Below, in pieces: positions 1-6,220 of a stretch of 16,828 nt of DNA; within the stretch, counting starts at the first letter, position 1; every line of letters starts with the position of its first letter. Under the pieces are notes generated by a model that saw only the letters and a program-made list of their open reading frames with translations, was not told where the DNA came from and did no database searches. The position numbers and the translations under genes are program-made. The stretch is from Bacillota bacterium (GTDB lineage Bacteria; Bacillota; Clostridia; Christensenellales; Borkfalkiaceae), in contig QAKE01000054.1 in NCBI GenBank assembly GCA_003343995.1, positions 1 to 16,828 on the forward strand, read 5' to 3'.

Positions 1-212
1 GGCCAGTACATGAAGTCCTTGTAGAGCGGGCGGAGATGGGGCAGTTCCTCCATCGTCAGAGGTGCATCACCCACCCAATCCAGAGAGAGGAGCACCGCGC
101 TGGGCTGCTCACTCACCGTGTCCGGCGGCGCGATGTAGACCACCTGACAGGCGGTGTAACATTCCAGATATTTGTTATAGACCGTATAAACATCTCCAGC
201 TTTGGCTTTCAC
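1..212 (-). CDS. partial hypothetical protein, 3' end beyond window
   Basis: The first 70 or so codons of a gene that runs off the left edge. The start is GTG at 212 (product begins MKAKAGDVYTVYNKYLECYT), preceded at about 221-229 by a purine-rich AAGGGGAGG ribosome binding site. The visible part has no signal peptide or membrane segment and looks like a small soluble alpha/beta protein. I do not recognise the family. The GTG overlaps a TGA (209-211) that would end the upstream gene in an alternative frame, which suggests translational coupling within the same minus-strand operon. By context it may be another immunity-like protein, which is inference only. Confidence 0.6.
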   Translation of the reverse strand, partial: MKAKAGDVYTVYNKYLECYTACQVVYIAPPDTVSEQPSAVLLSLDWVGDAPLTMEELPHLRPLYKDFMYW

Positions 213-257
213 GGCTGTGCCTCCCCTTGTTTATGGATAGATCTCCAGACGAAATTC

Positions 258-479
258 TCACACATAGCTGTAAAACCCCTTGGCTGCAAAACGCCGGACT
301 TGCTCCCCAACCTCTATCTGCCGGACCTCAAAGGTATGATTCTGGTGATAGACAGGGTCTTGTGCTTTCGCCCGCCTGCCGGTGGTTTGCCAATCATAGT
401 CAAAGATATTCACACCGAACAATTTGCGTTGACCGTCCGAGCCAAAGGTTTCATATTTCCAAGCCATATGATTTCTCAT
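258..479 (-). CDS. small hypothetical protein (about 73 aa), possibly frameshifted at its 3' end
   Basis: A short soluble protein containing the stretch YETFGSDGQRKLFGVNIFDYDW. The start chosen is ATG at 479, whose ATGA overlaps the stop of the upstream LRR/NTF2 gene; ATG at 467 (MAWKYETFG) is the alternative. I recognise the general look of a small Clostridia hypothetical protein but cannot name a family or function. In the present frame it stops at 258. One base fewer in the AAAACCCC tract at 272-279 would carry translation on through CENFVWRSIHKQGEAQP to a TGA at 209-211 that overlaps the next gene's GTG. Because 4-nt overlaps are the rule in this operon, that longer 89-aa product may be the real one. 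Confidence 0.6.
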   Translation of the reverse strand: MRNHMAWKYETFGSDGQRKLFGVNIFDYDWQTTGRRAKAQDPVYHQNHTFEVRQIEVGEQVRRFAAKGFYSYV

Positions 480-1444
480 AATCCCACACGCTGCCATCCG
501 TCCAACCGCTCCTGCACCGCGTCGATCTTCCAGCTATTGCCCACTCGCTTCATCAGAAAGCGGCGATCAAAGCCTATGTTCTTCTCCCTGGTGTAAATAT
601 AGAGCTTGTTCCGAGTGATCTGCTCCGCGTCCAGAAACTTCTCTCCCTTGTAGGTCCCCAGAGAACTGTAGGAGAGGCCCAGAGGCCGGTATCCCGCACG
701 GGGCTTTTCGCTCACATACTTCTCCCAGATCCCCAGTAGACGCGGCATGACCTGGGCATCCTCAAACCCGACCTGCCCCACATACTGTTCCCACGCGGTC
801 ATCTCCTCAAAGAAAGCAGACAGAACTCTGCGGCATTCCTTCTCCGCCTGCTCATCCAGCATAGCGGGCTTTTTGGCCTTCTCCCGCTGCACCTGGAAGA
901 AGTGTTCCATCTGCTCCCTGGTGAATTGGTCATGAACCACGGGCTCGATCCGTCTATTGTCGGCGATAGCCAGCAAGCCCTCATAGGTAACGGCGGTATG
1001 GTCGATCTGAATGTGGGTGAGTTTGGGAATGGCAGACGCCTGGAGCAGCCCGGTATCATCCAGACCCGTGCGGTTGAGTGTCAGAAGATCGATTTTGCAC
1101 TCACGCAAGGCCCACAGGCCGCTGCCGTTGATTCCGGTGTTACCGTCCAGCAACAAGTAGCGTAACTTAGGCATGTCGGCAAAGGTGGAAAAACAAGCGT
1201 CGGTGAGGGTTCCGTCCTCCACACCAAAATTGACCATACTTTTATGCCCAGCGAATGGGGTGAGCAGTTTATCTGTCACCGAATAGCCTTTTGCATGAAA
1301 GCCCACCAAGGGATACCCAGCCAACCGCTCCGTGATCTCCATAGTCAACTCCGGGATCTCAAACTGTTTCTCTTCGTCCAGAGTCAGGATACCGTATTTC
1401 CAATCCGCTGTCCGCGCCCGTTTCGGCCATTCCGTCATTGTCAT
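476..1444 (-). CDS. leucine-rich-repeat protein with C-terminal NTF2-fold immunity-like domain
   Basis: A soluble 322-aa protein. Residues about 60-170 read as degenerate leucine-rich repeats (for example MPKLRYLLLDGNTGINGSGL and LTLNRTGLDDTGLLQ). Residues about 205-320 resemble the NTF2-fold immunity proteins of polymorphic toxin systems: a helical part, then EKYVSEKPRAGY, a Ser/Pro-type strand, KLYIYTREK and a WKIDAVQER ending. LRR-plus-NTF2 architectures are known among immunity proteins; the domain assignment is from pattern recognition, not a search. The ATG at 1444 overlaps the upstream gene's TGA as ATGA, with AAGGAAAGGA just upstream as ribosome binding site; a second ATG lies two codons in. 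The likely role is neutralising a cognate toxin by direct binding, but no toxin is in the window. Confidence 0.75.
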   Translation of the reverse strand: MTMTEWPKRARTADWKYGILTLDEEKQFEIPELTMEITERLAGYPLVGFHAKGYSVTDKLLTPFAGHKSMVNFGVEDGTLTDACFSTFADMPKLRYLLLDGNTGINGSGLWALRECKIDLLTLNRTGLDDTGLLQASAIPKLTHIQIDHTAVTYEGLLAIADNRRIEPVVHDQFTREQMEHFFQVQREKAKKPAMLDEQAEKECRRVLSAFFEEMTAWEQYVGQVGFEDAQVMPRLLGIWEKYVSEKPRAGYRPLGLSYSSLGTYKGEKFLDAEQITRNKLYIYTREKNIGFDRRFLMKRVGNSWKIDAVQERLDGWQRVGL

Positions 1445-1815
1445 TCTTCCTTTCCTTGGGGATGTTGGTTTTGCTCCACAAAGTGTACCTTTCTCCCACC
1501 GATCTCAAATTCCAGAGCAACCCCGTAGTCATCCGCCCACGCTTGGCAATTGTAAAGCAGGTCCAGGATCCGTTGGTCCGGCTTTTCGGAAAGAGTTACG
1601 CGCAGAATCACAGGCCACTTTGGGTATTCCTTCTGAAATTCCTCGCTTAGTGTATGATTCAGGTAACTCTCCATCTTGTCCAGCAGAGCTTTTTGGGTTT
1701 CGGGGGAGCCGTCAATAAATCCATTACAGACCAGAACCATTACGACTTCCCCTGTTTTGCTTTCTGCCAGAATATCGATCTTATGCAGATCCCCAAACAT
1801 ATCTTCAATTGCCAT
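1441..1815 (-). CDS. DUF6572 family protein
   Basis: About 124 aa beginning MAIEDMFGDLHKIDILAES, which matches the usual N-terminus of DUF6572 proteins (MSIED...IDGI...). It has the family's central helix with ALLDKMESYLNHTLSEEF followed by a beta strand (WPVILRVTLSEKPDQRILDLL). DUF6572 proteins are small soluble proteins, frequent in immunity-gene neighbourhoods and of unknown biochemistry. I chose ATG 1815 because it matches the family start. GTG 1824 would overlap the upstream stop as GTGA and is a reasonable alternative. The stop overlaps the downstream LRR/NTF2 start by 4 nt, so these genes are almost certainly co-translated. Confidence 0.8.
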   Translation of the reverse strand: MAIEDMFGDLHKIDILAESKTGEVVMVLVCNGFIDGSPETQKALLDKMESYLNHTLSEEFQKEYPKWPVILRVTLSEKPDQRILDLLYNCQAWADDYGVALEFEIGGRKVHFVEQNQHPQGKEE

Positions 1816-1820
1816 AGCTA

Positions 1821-2147
1821 TCACCAATCCCTTTCTCGGATAGCCTCCTCGGTGTCAATGGGGATGTTGAACCACTTCAGAATATAAGCTACCGTTGCCG
1901 CAATACACTCCCGTGCCACGGTTTCGATCTCGCTGTCGTTTTCGTCAAACTCCTCCTGAAGATCATTGATGGCACAGACCGCATCGTCCAATTTTTCCTG
2001 CACAACCTCAGTGTCGGTCTCTCCGCTCTCCAGCAGGTCGATGACCTTCTGGAGTTCGTCCTTTACCTTGTCCACCAAGAAATCGGGATAGTATTCGTCC
2101 TGGTACATCTCGTCCAGCAGTTTATAATTCGGGTCAAAGGCTTTCAT
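1821..2147 (-). CDS. DUF5713 family protein
   Basis: A 108-aa acidic, mostly helical soluble protein. It has the recognisable DUF5713 pattern: an N-terminal FDPNYKLLDEMYQDEYYPDF, the middle AINDLQEEFDENDSEIETVA and the terminal FNIPIDTEEAIRERDW. The family is widespread in Firmicutes and Bacteroidetes, of unknown function, and often found in toxin-immunity arrays. The start ATG 2147 has GGAGCAAG upstream and lies inside the 3' end of the preceding gene (14-nt overlap). The downstream DUF6572 gene follows directly. Length agrees with the family's usual size of about 105-115 aa. Confidence 0.88.
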   Translation of the reverse strand: MKAFDPNYKLLDEMYQDEYYPDFLVDKVKDELQKVIDLLESGETDTEVVQEKLDDAVCAINDLQEEFDENDSEIETVARECIAATVAYILKWFNIPIDTEEAIRERDW

Positions 2148-2427
2148 AGGGCTTGCTCCTTTCTTCGTCTTCGGCTGTGATACTTAGCTCGATCTCATCG
2201 TCGCTATAAATCAAATGGAGCCCATGATGGGCTTTTCCATCAAAATGTAGTTCCATATCCTGATATTTGAGAATCATAGGTTTTCCTCTGCTTCTCATCG
2301 TAGAAACGGCATCGGGCTTACCAAAAATTTTCATGACCTCATCCTGTGACATTCCGAATTTCAGTGGTGAAATGTTCTGTGGATTTTGTAGTATTTGATT
2401 TCGCCAAATATCGAATTCCTGTTTCAT
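2134..2427 (-). CDS. small hypothetical protein, immunity-array type
   Basis: A 97-aa soluble protein. The centre reads KFGMSQDEVMKIFGKPDAVS, the typical 'G-M-S-x-x-E-V/I-x-x-x-F/L-G-x-P' element shared by SmpA/BamE-like and several immunity-type small proteins. It is followed by strands around LKYQDMELHFDGK and GLHLIYSDDEIELSI. No signal peptide is present, so it is not a BamE lipoprotein; a cytoplasmic protein with a BamE-like turn is the cautious description. It overlaps the downstream DUF5713 start by 14 nt. Upstream lies the DUF1963-like fragment, 25 nt away. The function is unknown. Confidence 0.7.
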   Translation of the reverse strand: MKQEFDIWRNQILQNPQNISPLKFGMSQDEVMKIFGKPDAVSTMRSRGKPMILKYQDMELHFDGKAHHGLHLIYSDDEIELSITAEDEERSKPYESL

Positions 2428-2452
2428 ACCTTTAATAGCACTGAAGGATCAG

Positions 2453-2634
2453 CTATATTTGGTCAAAGCGACAGGCTGCCAGATCCTTCTTGGTAATATA
2501 GAAATAGATGTGTCCACAGCCGCCGAACATGAGCTCGAAGTCATCACATTCCACTGTATCCAGTTGGCACATCCGCTTATTTTTAATTTAACCCTGCTTT
2601 TGCTTAACGCCTTTCGTTTTTCTTTGATGCTCAT
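2453..2634 (-). pseudogene. fragment carrying the C-terminus of a DUF1963 (YwqG-like) protein, frameshifted
   Basis: The start ATG at 2634 (MSIKEKRKALSKSRVKLK) has an excellent AAGGAGG ribosome binding site. In the starting frame the product becomes nonsense after about residue 20. In the -1 frame, however, the region 2453-2572 reads QLDTVECDDFELMFGGCG and then HIYFYITKKDLAACRFDQI with a stop at 2453. This matches the end of DUF1963/YwqG proteins (LLQ-D-S ... WGDCG.LYFWI..DLA...FD). One extra base in the five-T run at 2580-2584 would join both parts into a single 60-aa product. DUF1963 proteins are normally over 200 aa, so even the repaired product is only the C-terminal tip attached to an unrelated basic leader. 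Confidence 0.6.
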
Positions 2635-2654
2635 AGCACCTCCTTAGAAACTTT

Positions 2655-2939
2655 TTACAACTTTCCGTGCTCTGAAATCCATACCCAGGCTGGGTAATGG
2701 TACCCAATCTCTCCAATGGGTTGGCACCGCTCGCCGGCCGTTTGTTCAATTTCTCTCAGCATATCGCTTGCCATATTCCGGAATTCCGCATCCCGGAAAT
2801 TATCCTTTACGCCGTTCATGAGATAAGGAAACAATGCAAACGCAAAGTCGGCCTCCCGTTCCATCCCGCTTTCGGAAAAATACCACTCGCAGCACAGACC
2901 GAAATACTTGCAGTAAAACCGCTGGGTAGTCTTCATCAT
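2655..2939 (-). CDS. hypothetical protein, 94 aa
   Basis: A soluble protein beginning MMKTTQRFYCKYFGLCCEWY, with aromatic residues clustered at both ends (the tail is IGYHYPAWVWISEHGKL) and a helical middle (NFRDAEFRNMASDMLREIEQ). I do not recognise a family. A GTGAGG ribosome binding site lies upstream of the paired ATGATG, so either Met could start. It follows a 42-aa gene by 9 nt and precedes the DUF1963-like fragment by 20 nt in the same operon. The size and setting match small immunity-type genes, but nothing in the sequence proves that role. Confidence 0.6.
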   Translation of the reverse strand: MMKTTQRFYCKYFGLCCEWYFSESGMEREADFAFALFPYLMNGVKDNFRDAEFRNMASDMLREIEQTAGERCQPIGEIGYHYPAWVWISEHGKL

Positions 2940-2948
2940 TTCTATGCC

Positions 2949-3077
2949 TCACTCAGCGTAATATTGTTCCGCAATAAAAATGTCAACTTTTTGTCCTTCC
3001 TGCCATCCGACATACTCCATCAGCTGTTTGACCTTGCTTTTGAGATTGCCGGATAGCGAAATGCGTTTTTTGATCAT
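2949..3077 (-). CDS. small protein, 42 aa
   Basis: An ORF of 42 codons reading MIKKRISLSGNLKSKVKQLM, then YVGWQEGQKVDIFIAEQYYAE. An AGAGG ribosome binding site lies about 9 nt upstream of the ATG at 3077, and the next gene begins 9 nt after the stop. The amphipathic, charged composition looks like real coding sequence. There is no membrane segment. It could be an intact small protein or the N-terminal remnant of a longer one. I do not recognise it. It sits between the broken gene at 3113-3531 and the 94-aa gene. Confidence 0.5.
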   Translation of the reverse strand: MIKKRISLSGNLKSKVKQLMEYVGWQEGQKVDIFIAEQYYAE

Positions 3078-3112
3078 AGAATCTACCTCTATTCTCGTTC
3101 AATAGGATCATA

Positions 3113-3531
3113 TCAATTCTTCGGACCATCGTAACTGACCTCAAAAGCGTCCGTGTCTACTTTCCGCTCTGCCGTTGCCGTTCGGTAAGCCACAGCCGTA
3201 ACTTGTCTCAAGATTGGTAAAGCATTTTCCCAGTAAACGGATTTCTTCTCTTCATTTTCGTCATTCTCTCCCTAGGGTCTTCGTCCGCTTGTCCTTCCTT
3301 ATAAATGATAAAGAAGGATTTATTCTTAAACTCTACATACAATGGCCGTTCAAAGTCTGAGGGATTGATGATCCCAATTTTTCCAGTGAGGGTATACATC
3401 TCCGCCACGCTCTGATTACCCACTTACAGATATTTCTCGTACTGTTCTGCCTTTTTGAGAAGATACCGCTCTGAAAAATCCTGGCCGGCAAAGTGGACGC
3501 AAACTCCGTCGTCAGTCTCACAGAAAACATC
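3113..3531 (-). pseudogene. degraded hypothetical gene (internal stop and frameshift)
   Basis: Three coding-looking pieces lie in sequence. 3424-3531 reads DVFCETDDGVCVHFAGQDF and SERYLLKKAEQYEKYL, ending at a TAA. The same frame continues directly at 3423 with VGNQSVAEMYTLTGKIGIIN and FERPLYVEFKNKSFFIIYKE, to about 3275. The -1 frame then continues as NDENEEKKSVYWENALPILR, ending TDAFEVSYDGPKN with a stop at 3113. A missing base in the CCC (GGG on the coding strand) at 3270-3272 would explain the shift. Taken together this is one gene of about 135 codons broken by a stop and a shift, or two adjacent genes of which the second is frameshifted. The family is not recognised. The 5' end disappears into the tRNA-like repeat region. 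Confidence 0.5.
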
Positions 3532-3547
3532 TCATAATGAGGTACAA

Positions 3548-3587
3548 AATAAAAAAGAGCCGGAACGTGAATTGCATCCCGACTCAG
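3548..3587 (-). terminator. degenerate copy of the tRNA terminator
   Basis: On the minus strand an imperfect hairpin (GAGTC...GGCTC) runs straight into TTTTTTATTTT. It is clearly homologous to the terminator downstream of the tRNA at 16721-16764: the shared core GAATTGC, GAACG and CTCAG elements are in the same order. The stem has lost one pair and several inner pairs, so termination is probably weakened. Confidence 0.5.
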
Positions 3588-3589
3588 TC

Positions 3590-3650
3590 TGGTGGAGCTA
3601 CGGCCAGATTCCGATCGGTGGCCTATTGATTAGGAACCAGATCGGGAATC
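3590..3650 (-). pseudogene. decayed tRNA 3' half, tRNA-Thr-like
   Basis: The minus-strand sequence ending GTAGCTCCACCAG aligns base for base with the 3' half of tRNA-Thr(CGU) at 16770-16828, about 75% identical by eye over some 50 nt. The alignment covers the CCA-end region, T arm and anticodon arm. The anticodon-loop position reads TTCCTAA (CCT instead of CGT). The anticodon stem has at least two mismatches and the T arm carries an inserted base, so it cannot fold as a functional tRNA. The 5' half is unrecognisable. It lies in the same orientation as the intact tRNA and is followed by the same type of terminator. Confidence 0.6.
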
Positions 3651-3656
3651 TCCAAG

Positions 3657-3842
3657 TCAGGAAAAAGAATCGTTTGGGATTCTTTCCGATGTGTCTGCAT
3701 CTCCGGTTTGACACTTTTTCTTCTCCCCGTTCGTTTTCTCCTGTGCCAGCAAAAGGGTAGACATTTCAAAAGTGGAACCGAAAGAAAATTCGTTTTCGGT
3801 GGACAATCCCAAATCTGTGAGAGACTTTGTTGTCTTTGACGG
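3657..3842 (-). other. intergenic stretch with a 61-codon open frame, possible gene remnant
   Basis: Between the tRNA-like remnant and the phosphodiesterase gene there is no convincing gene. A stop-to-stop frame here reads in part SKTTKSLTDLGLSTENEF and MSTLLLAQEKTNGEKKKC, and ends DTSERIPNDSFS. It has no ribosome binding site and may be a remnant of a mobile or repeated sequence. An 8-bp inverted repeat at 3664-3685 (AAAGAATC / GATTCTTT) could act as a weak terminator for the minus-strand operon that ends at 3859. Confidence 0.3.
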
Positions 3843-3858
3843 TCATTCGCCTGCTGAG

Positions 3859-4320
3859 CTATTCTTTCTCCTCCTGAAGAAGGACAATCTTCTCTGCCTG
3901 AATCTTTCCGTGATCAACCTCTGCCATTATCATTGTGATCTCCTGATGGAAGCGCCGTGGACCACAGGATCCAGGATTGAGCCAGAGAATGCCATCCCGT
4001 TCCTCCTGCATATACTTGTGGGAGTGGCCAAACACTACCACGTCCACACCGGAAAGATCCATCGGAGCTTCCTTTTTATTGTGAACCACACAAAAAGTGA
4101 CTCCTTCTAAAGTAACGATGAGATCGTGGGGAATAGCCTCGGCCCAGTCCTTGTCGTTGTTGCCTCGGACAATGTAAAGCGGAGCATATTGCTGCAACTC
4201 GTCCACAATACTCTGTCTGTTGATGTCGCCGCCGTGAAGAATGGCGTCGGCAGTTTTCAGATGCTTCACGACCTCCGGCCGCAGTAAACCATGGGTGTCA
4301 GAAAGAATGGCAAGTTTCAT
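3859..4320 (-). CDS. YfcE/MJ0936-type metallophosphoesterase
   Basis: A 153-aa calcineurin-like phosphodiesterase of the short YfcE/MJ0936/Vps29 class, at its usual length. All metal-binding motifs are present: D8-x-H10 (SDTHG), G31-D32, G53-N54-N55-D56 (RGNND), H80 (VVHN) and G98-H99-S100-H101. The family hydrolyses phosphodiesters such as bis-pNPP and in some members cyclic nucleotides, using two divalent metals; the natural substrate is usually unknown. It is cytoplasmic. The start ATG 4320 overlaps the upstream flavodoxin stop by 4 nt (ATGA), making this the last gene of the operon headed by the WYL regulator. Confidence 0.92.
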   Translation of the reverse strand: MKLAILSDTHGLLRPEVVKHLKTADAILHGGDINRQSIVDELQQYAPLYIVRGNNDKDWAEAIPHDLIVTLEGVTFCVVHNKKEAPMDLSGVDVVVFGHSHKYMQEERDGILWLNPGSCGPRRFHQEITMIMAEVDHGKIQAEKIVLLQEEKE

Positions 4321-4784
4321 CCGCGCACCCTCCCCTCATAGACGCTTTGAATCTTCCGATAGAATTTACGGGCATTCTTCAAATCTTGCTCATCCGGGTG
4401 GCTTTTGGCAATACCGCCCACCAGCTTGAAGGGCCCAAAGGTGTTGTAACCTTTGCAGCAAAACTCCCCAAGCACCGGGCATTCCTTTTTTACCGCAATT
4501 TTCGAGAGCGCCTTCGCACCGGTACCTTTTGTCCCACTGTAAGTATAGACGAAAAATATGGGCTTTTTGGGGGGCAGATACTGCCTGGCAAACTCAATTA
4601 CAGCTTGTTGAAATGCAAAGCCATAAATACCGGAGGCAAACCCGACGCAGTCATAATTCTCCAGCCGGACTGACTGGCGAGTTGTTACATTGATGAGATC
4701 GATCTCGCCCTCTGTGGCCATGGCCTCTATCACTTTTCGGGTGTTCCCGTGGTGATAGGAGTAGTAGCAAATGGCGGTTTTCAT
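4317..4784 (-). CDS. flavodoxin family protein
   Basis: A 155-aa FMN-binding electron carrier of flavodoxin fold. The phosphate-binding loop is near the N-terminus (YYSYHHGNTRKV, residues about 7-18). The middle loop FASGIYGFAFQ and a third cofactor loop, TYSGTKGTGAK, are also where expected. The C-terminal KGYNTFGPF...GGIAKSHP is typical of the flavodoxin/NAD(P)H-oxidoreductase-like proteins of Clostridia. It probably donates electrons to an unknown partner; the adjacent SDR enzyme is a candidate neighbour but not a demonstrated one. It overlaps by 4 nt with the genes on both sides, so translation is coupled. Confidence 0.88.
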   Translation of the reverse strand: MKTAICYYSYHHGNTRKVIEAMATEGEIDLINVTTRQSVRLENYDCVGFASGIYGFAFQQAVIEFARQYLPPKKPIFFVYTYSGTKGTGAKALSKIAVKKECPVLGEFCCKGYNTFGPFKLVGGIAKSHPDEQDLKNARKFYRKIQSVYEGRVRG

Positions 4785-5497
4785 TGGTTCTTCCCTCCCT
4801 GCAGCGTCAATCCAAAATCGTTGTGATAGATCATCTGGTGCGTCATTCCACCGTCGATGCAGATGTTCTCACCTGTGATGAAGCTTGCTTTGTCTGAGCA
4901 GAGATAAAGCACCATATTCGCAATATCCAGAGGATTGCCAACCCGGCCGGCGGGCTGCTGATAGGCATCCGGTCCCTCATAGACGGTAAAATCCGTGTCA
5001 ATCCAGCCTGGAGAAACGGAGTTCACCCGCACCTTTCCTGCCAAACTTACTGCCAAAGCATGTGTCAGAGCGGAAATACCACCTTTGGCCGCCGTATAGC
5101 TTTCGGTCTGAGGCTGGCTCATCCGGTCTCGGGAGGAAGAGATGTTCACAATGGCTGCCCCTGGCGCAAAATAGGGGATGAACAGCTTCGTGAGATAAAA
5201 GGGTGCGGTAACGCCCACCCGCAGGGCATAGTTAAATTCTTTATAACTGCATTCATTCACGCCCTTCATCAAGGGCAGGGCGTTATTGATGAGATAATCT
5301 ACATGGCCATGGTCAGCAATTACCTTGCGGGCAAAGTTTTCCAAAACCGTCTGGTCGGCCAAATCGCCCACAAAATAGTCGTTTTCCCGCAGATCAATAA
5401 TGCACACCTTGGCTCCCGCCTTGTGGAACTCCTCGGCGATTGCCTTGCCAATGCCTTTTGCGCCGCCGGTCACTACGGCCACTTTATTGGTAAACAT
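4781..5497 (-). CDS. short-chain dehydrogenase/reductase (SDR)
   Basis: A 238-aa classical SDR oxidoreductase. The Rossmann motif TGGAKGIG is at residues 10-17, D35 ends the second strand (IIDLR, suggesting a preference for NAD), NNA is at 71-73, the catalytic serine lies in S120-S122, and the YxxxK motif is Y134-TAA-K138. NSVSPGWIDTDF and the C-terminal SFITGENICIDGGM are standard for the family. The substrate cannot be predicted. I chose ATG 5497, preceded by GAGGAGGAG at a good distance, over the GTG one codon earlier. The stop overlaps the flavodoxin start (ATGA). The 81 nt upstream, to the hydrolase stop, hold only a short remnant-like frame (FEKDYAKRQKII). Confidence 0.93.
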   Translation of the reverse strand: MFTNKVAVVTGGAKGIGKAIAEEFHKAGAKVCIIDLRENDYFVGDLADQTVLENFARKVIADHGHVDYLINNALPLMKGVNECSYKEFNYALRVGVTAPFYLTKLFIPYFAPGAAIVNISSSRDRMSQPQTESYTAAKGGISALTHALAVSLAGKVRVNSVSPGWIDTDFTVYEGPDAYQQPAGRVGNPLDIANMVLYLCSDKASFITGENICIDGGMTHQMIYHNDFGLTLQGGKNQ

Positions 5498-5581
5498 CAC
5501 ATCTCCTCCTCATATTTGTAATTGTTAGATAGTCTTCTGTCAGATGATCTTCTGCCGTTTTGCATAGTCCTTTTCAAAAAT

Positions 5582-6220
5582 TTATGACTGTCTTTGCATA
5601 TAAAAGTCCTGAAGCAACCATGCCAATTTCTCCGGAGCTTCCCGGTTAAGTTCGTGGCCTGCCCCCTCTACGATACGAAGTTCTGCCTGTCTCAGAAGCT
5701 GGGCCAACTTCACGCATGCCTGCTGGTTCGTTCGGTCACGGCTTCCGCAGATTACCAGAACAGGGCAGACGATACGGGGAAGCACCTGGCTAAGATCCAG
5801 ATCCTTCATACTGTCGCAGAGCTGTATCAATTGGGCCTTTGCAAATCCTGTTTTCCGAAACAGGGACTGTGGCATAAAACGGAATAGAGCGTTCTGCACC
5901 CGCAAAAGTTGTTTCGGCATCTTGTATTGGGGAGCAATGAGGATCAAGGAATCTATTCGCTCCGGATGTTCAGCAGCATAGTGGAGAGACAGCACACCGC
6001 CCAAGGATAGACCACAGAGCGTCAGCGGCGCCTCTAACTCATCGCAAAAGCCAGAAAAGGCGCGGTAGAGATTTGGATAAGTCGTCTCCTTGTCGGATCC
6101 CATTTTCGCCAGATCGGGACATACACAATCCTCTGAAGCATCCAGAAAGTGCAGAACCGGCTCCCAACTAGCTGATGTTTGTCCCAAGCCGTGTACATAC
6201 ACTTGTTGTGTATTCCACAA
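5582..6220 (-). CDS. alpha/beta hydrolase
   Basis: A compact alpha/beta hydrolase of about 205-212 aa. It has the oxyanion loop VHGLGQTSASW, the nucleophile elbow GLSLGG (S72 from the TTG start), acid D162 (GSRDRTN) and H189 (GAGHELN), so the triad is complete. The substrate is unknown. The 5' end is odd: there is no good ribosome binding site. The most upstream start is TTG 6220 and the one fitting family length is GTG 6202. Both lie inside the 3' end of the truncated SRPBCC frame. This suggests a deletion fused the two genes and that the hydrolase lost its own start region, so its translation may depend on readthrough from upstream. Confidence 0.85.
   Translation of the reverse strand: MWNTQQVYVHGLGQTSASWEPVLHFLDASEDCVCPDLAKMGSDKETTYPNLYRAFSGFCDELEAPLTLCGLSLGGVLSLHYAAEHPERIDSLILIAPQYKMPKQLLRVQNALFRFMPQSLFRKTGFAKAQLIQLCDSMKDLDLSQVLPRIVCPVLVICGSRDRTNQQACVKLAQLLRQAELRIVEGAGHELNREAPEKLAWLLQDFYMQRQS

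Noticed and set aside
36..596. 186-aa plus-strand ORF at the left edge
   Set aside because: It runs antisense to three coupled minus-strand genes, its translation is low in protein-like features and there is no ribosome binding site.
3765..3815. Terminator hairpin (ACCGAAA/TTTCGGT) after the phosphodiesterase operon
   Set aside because: Short AT-rich stem without a following T-run on either strand.
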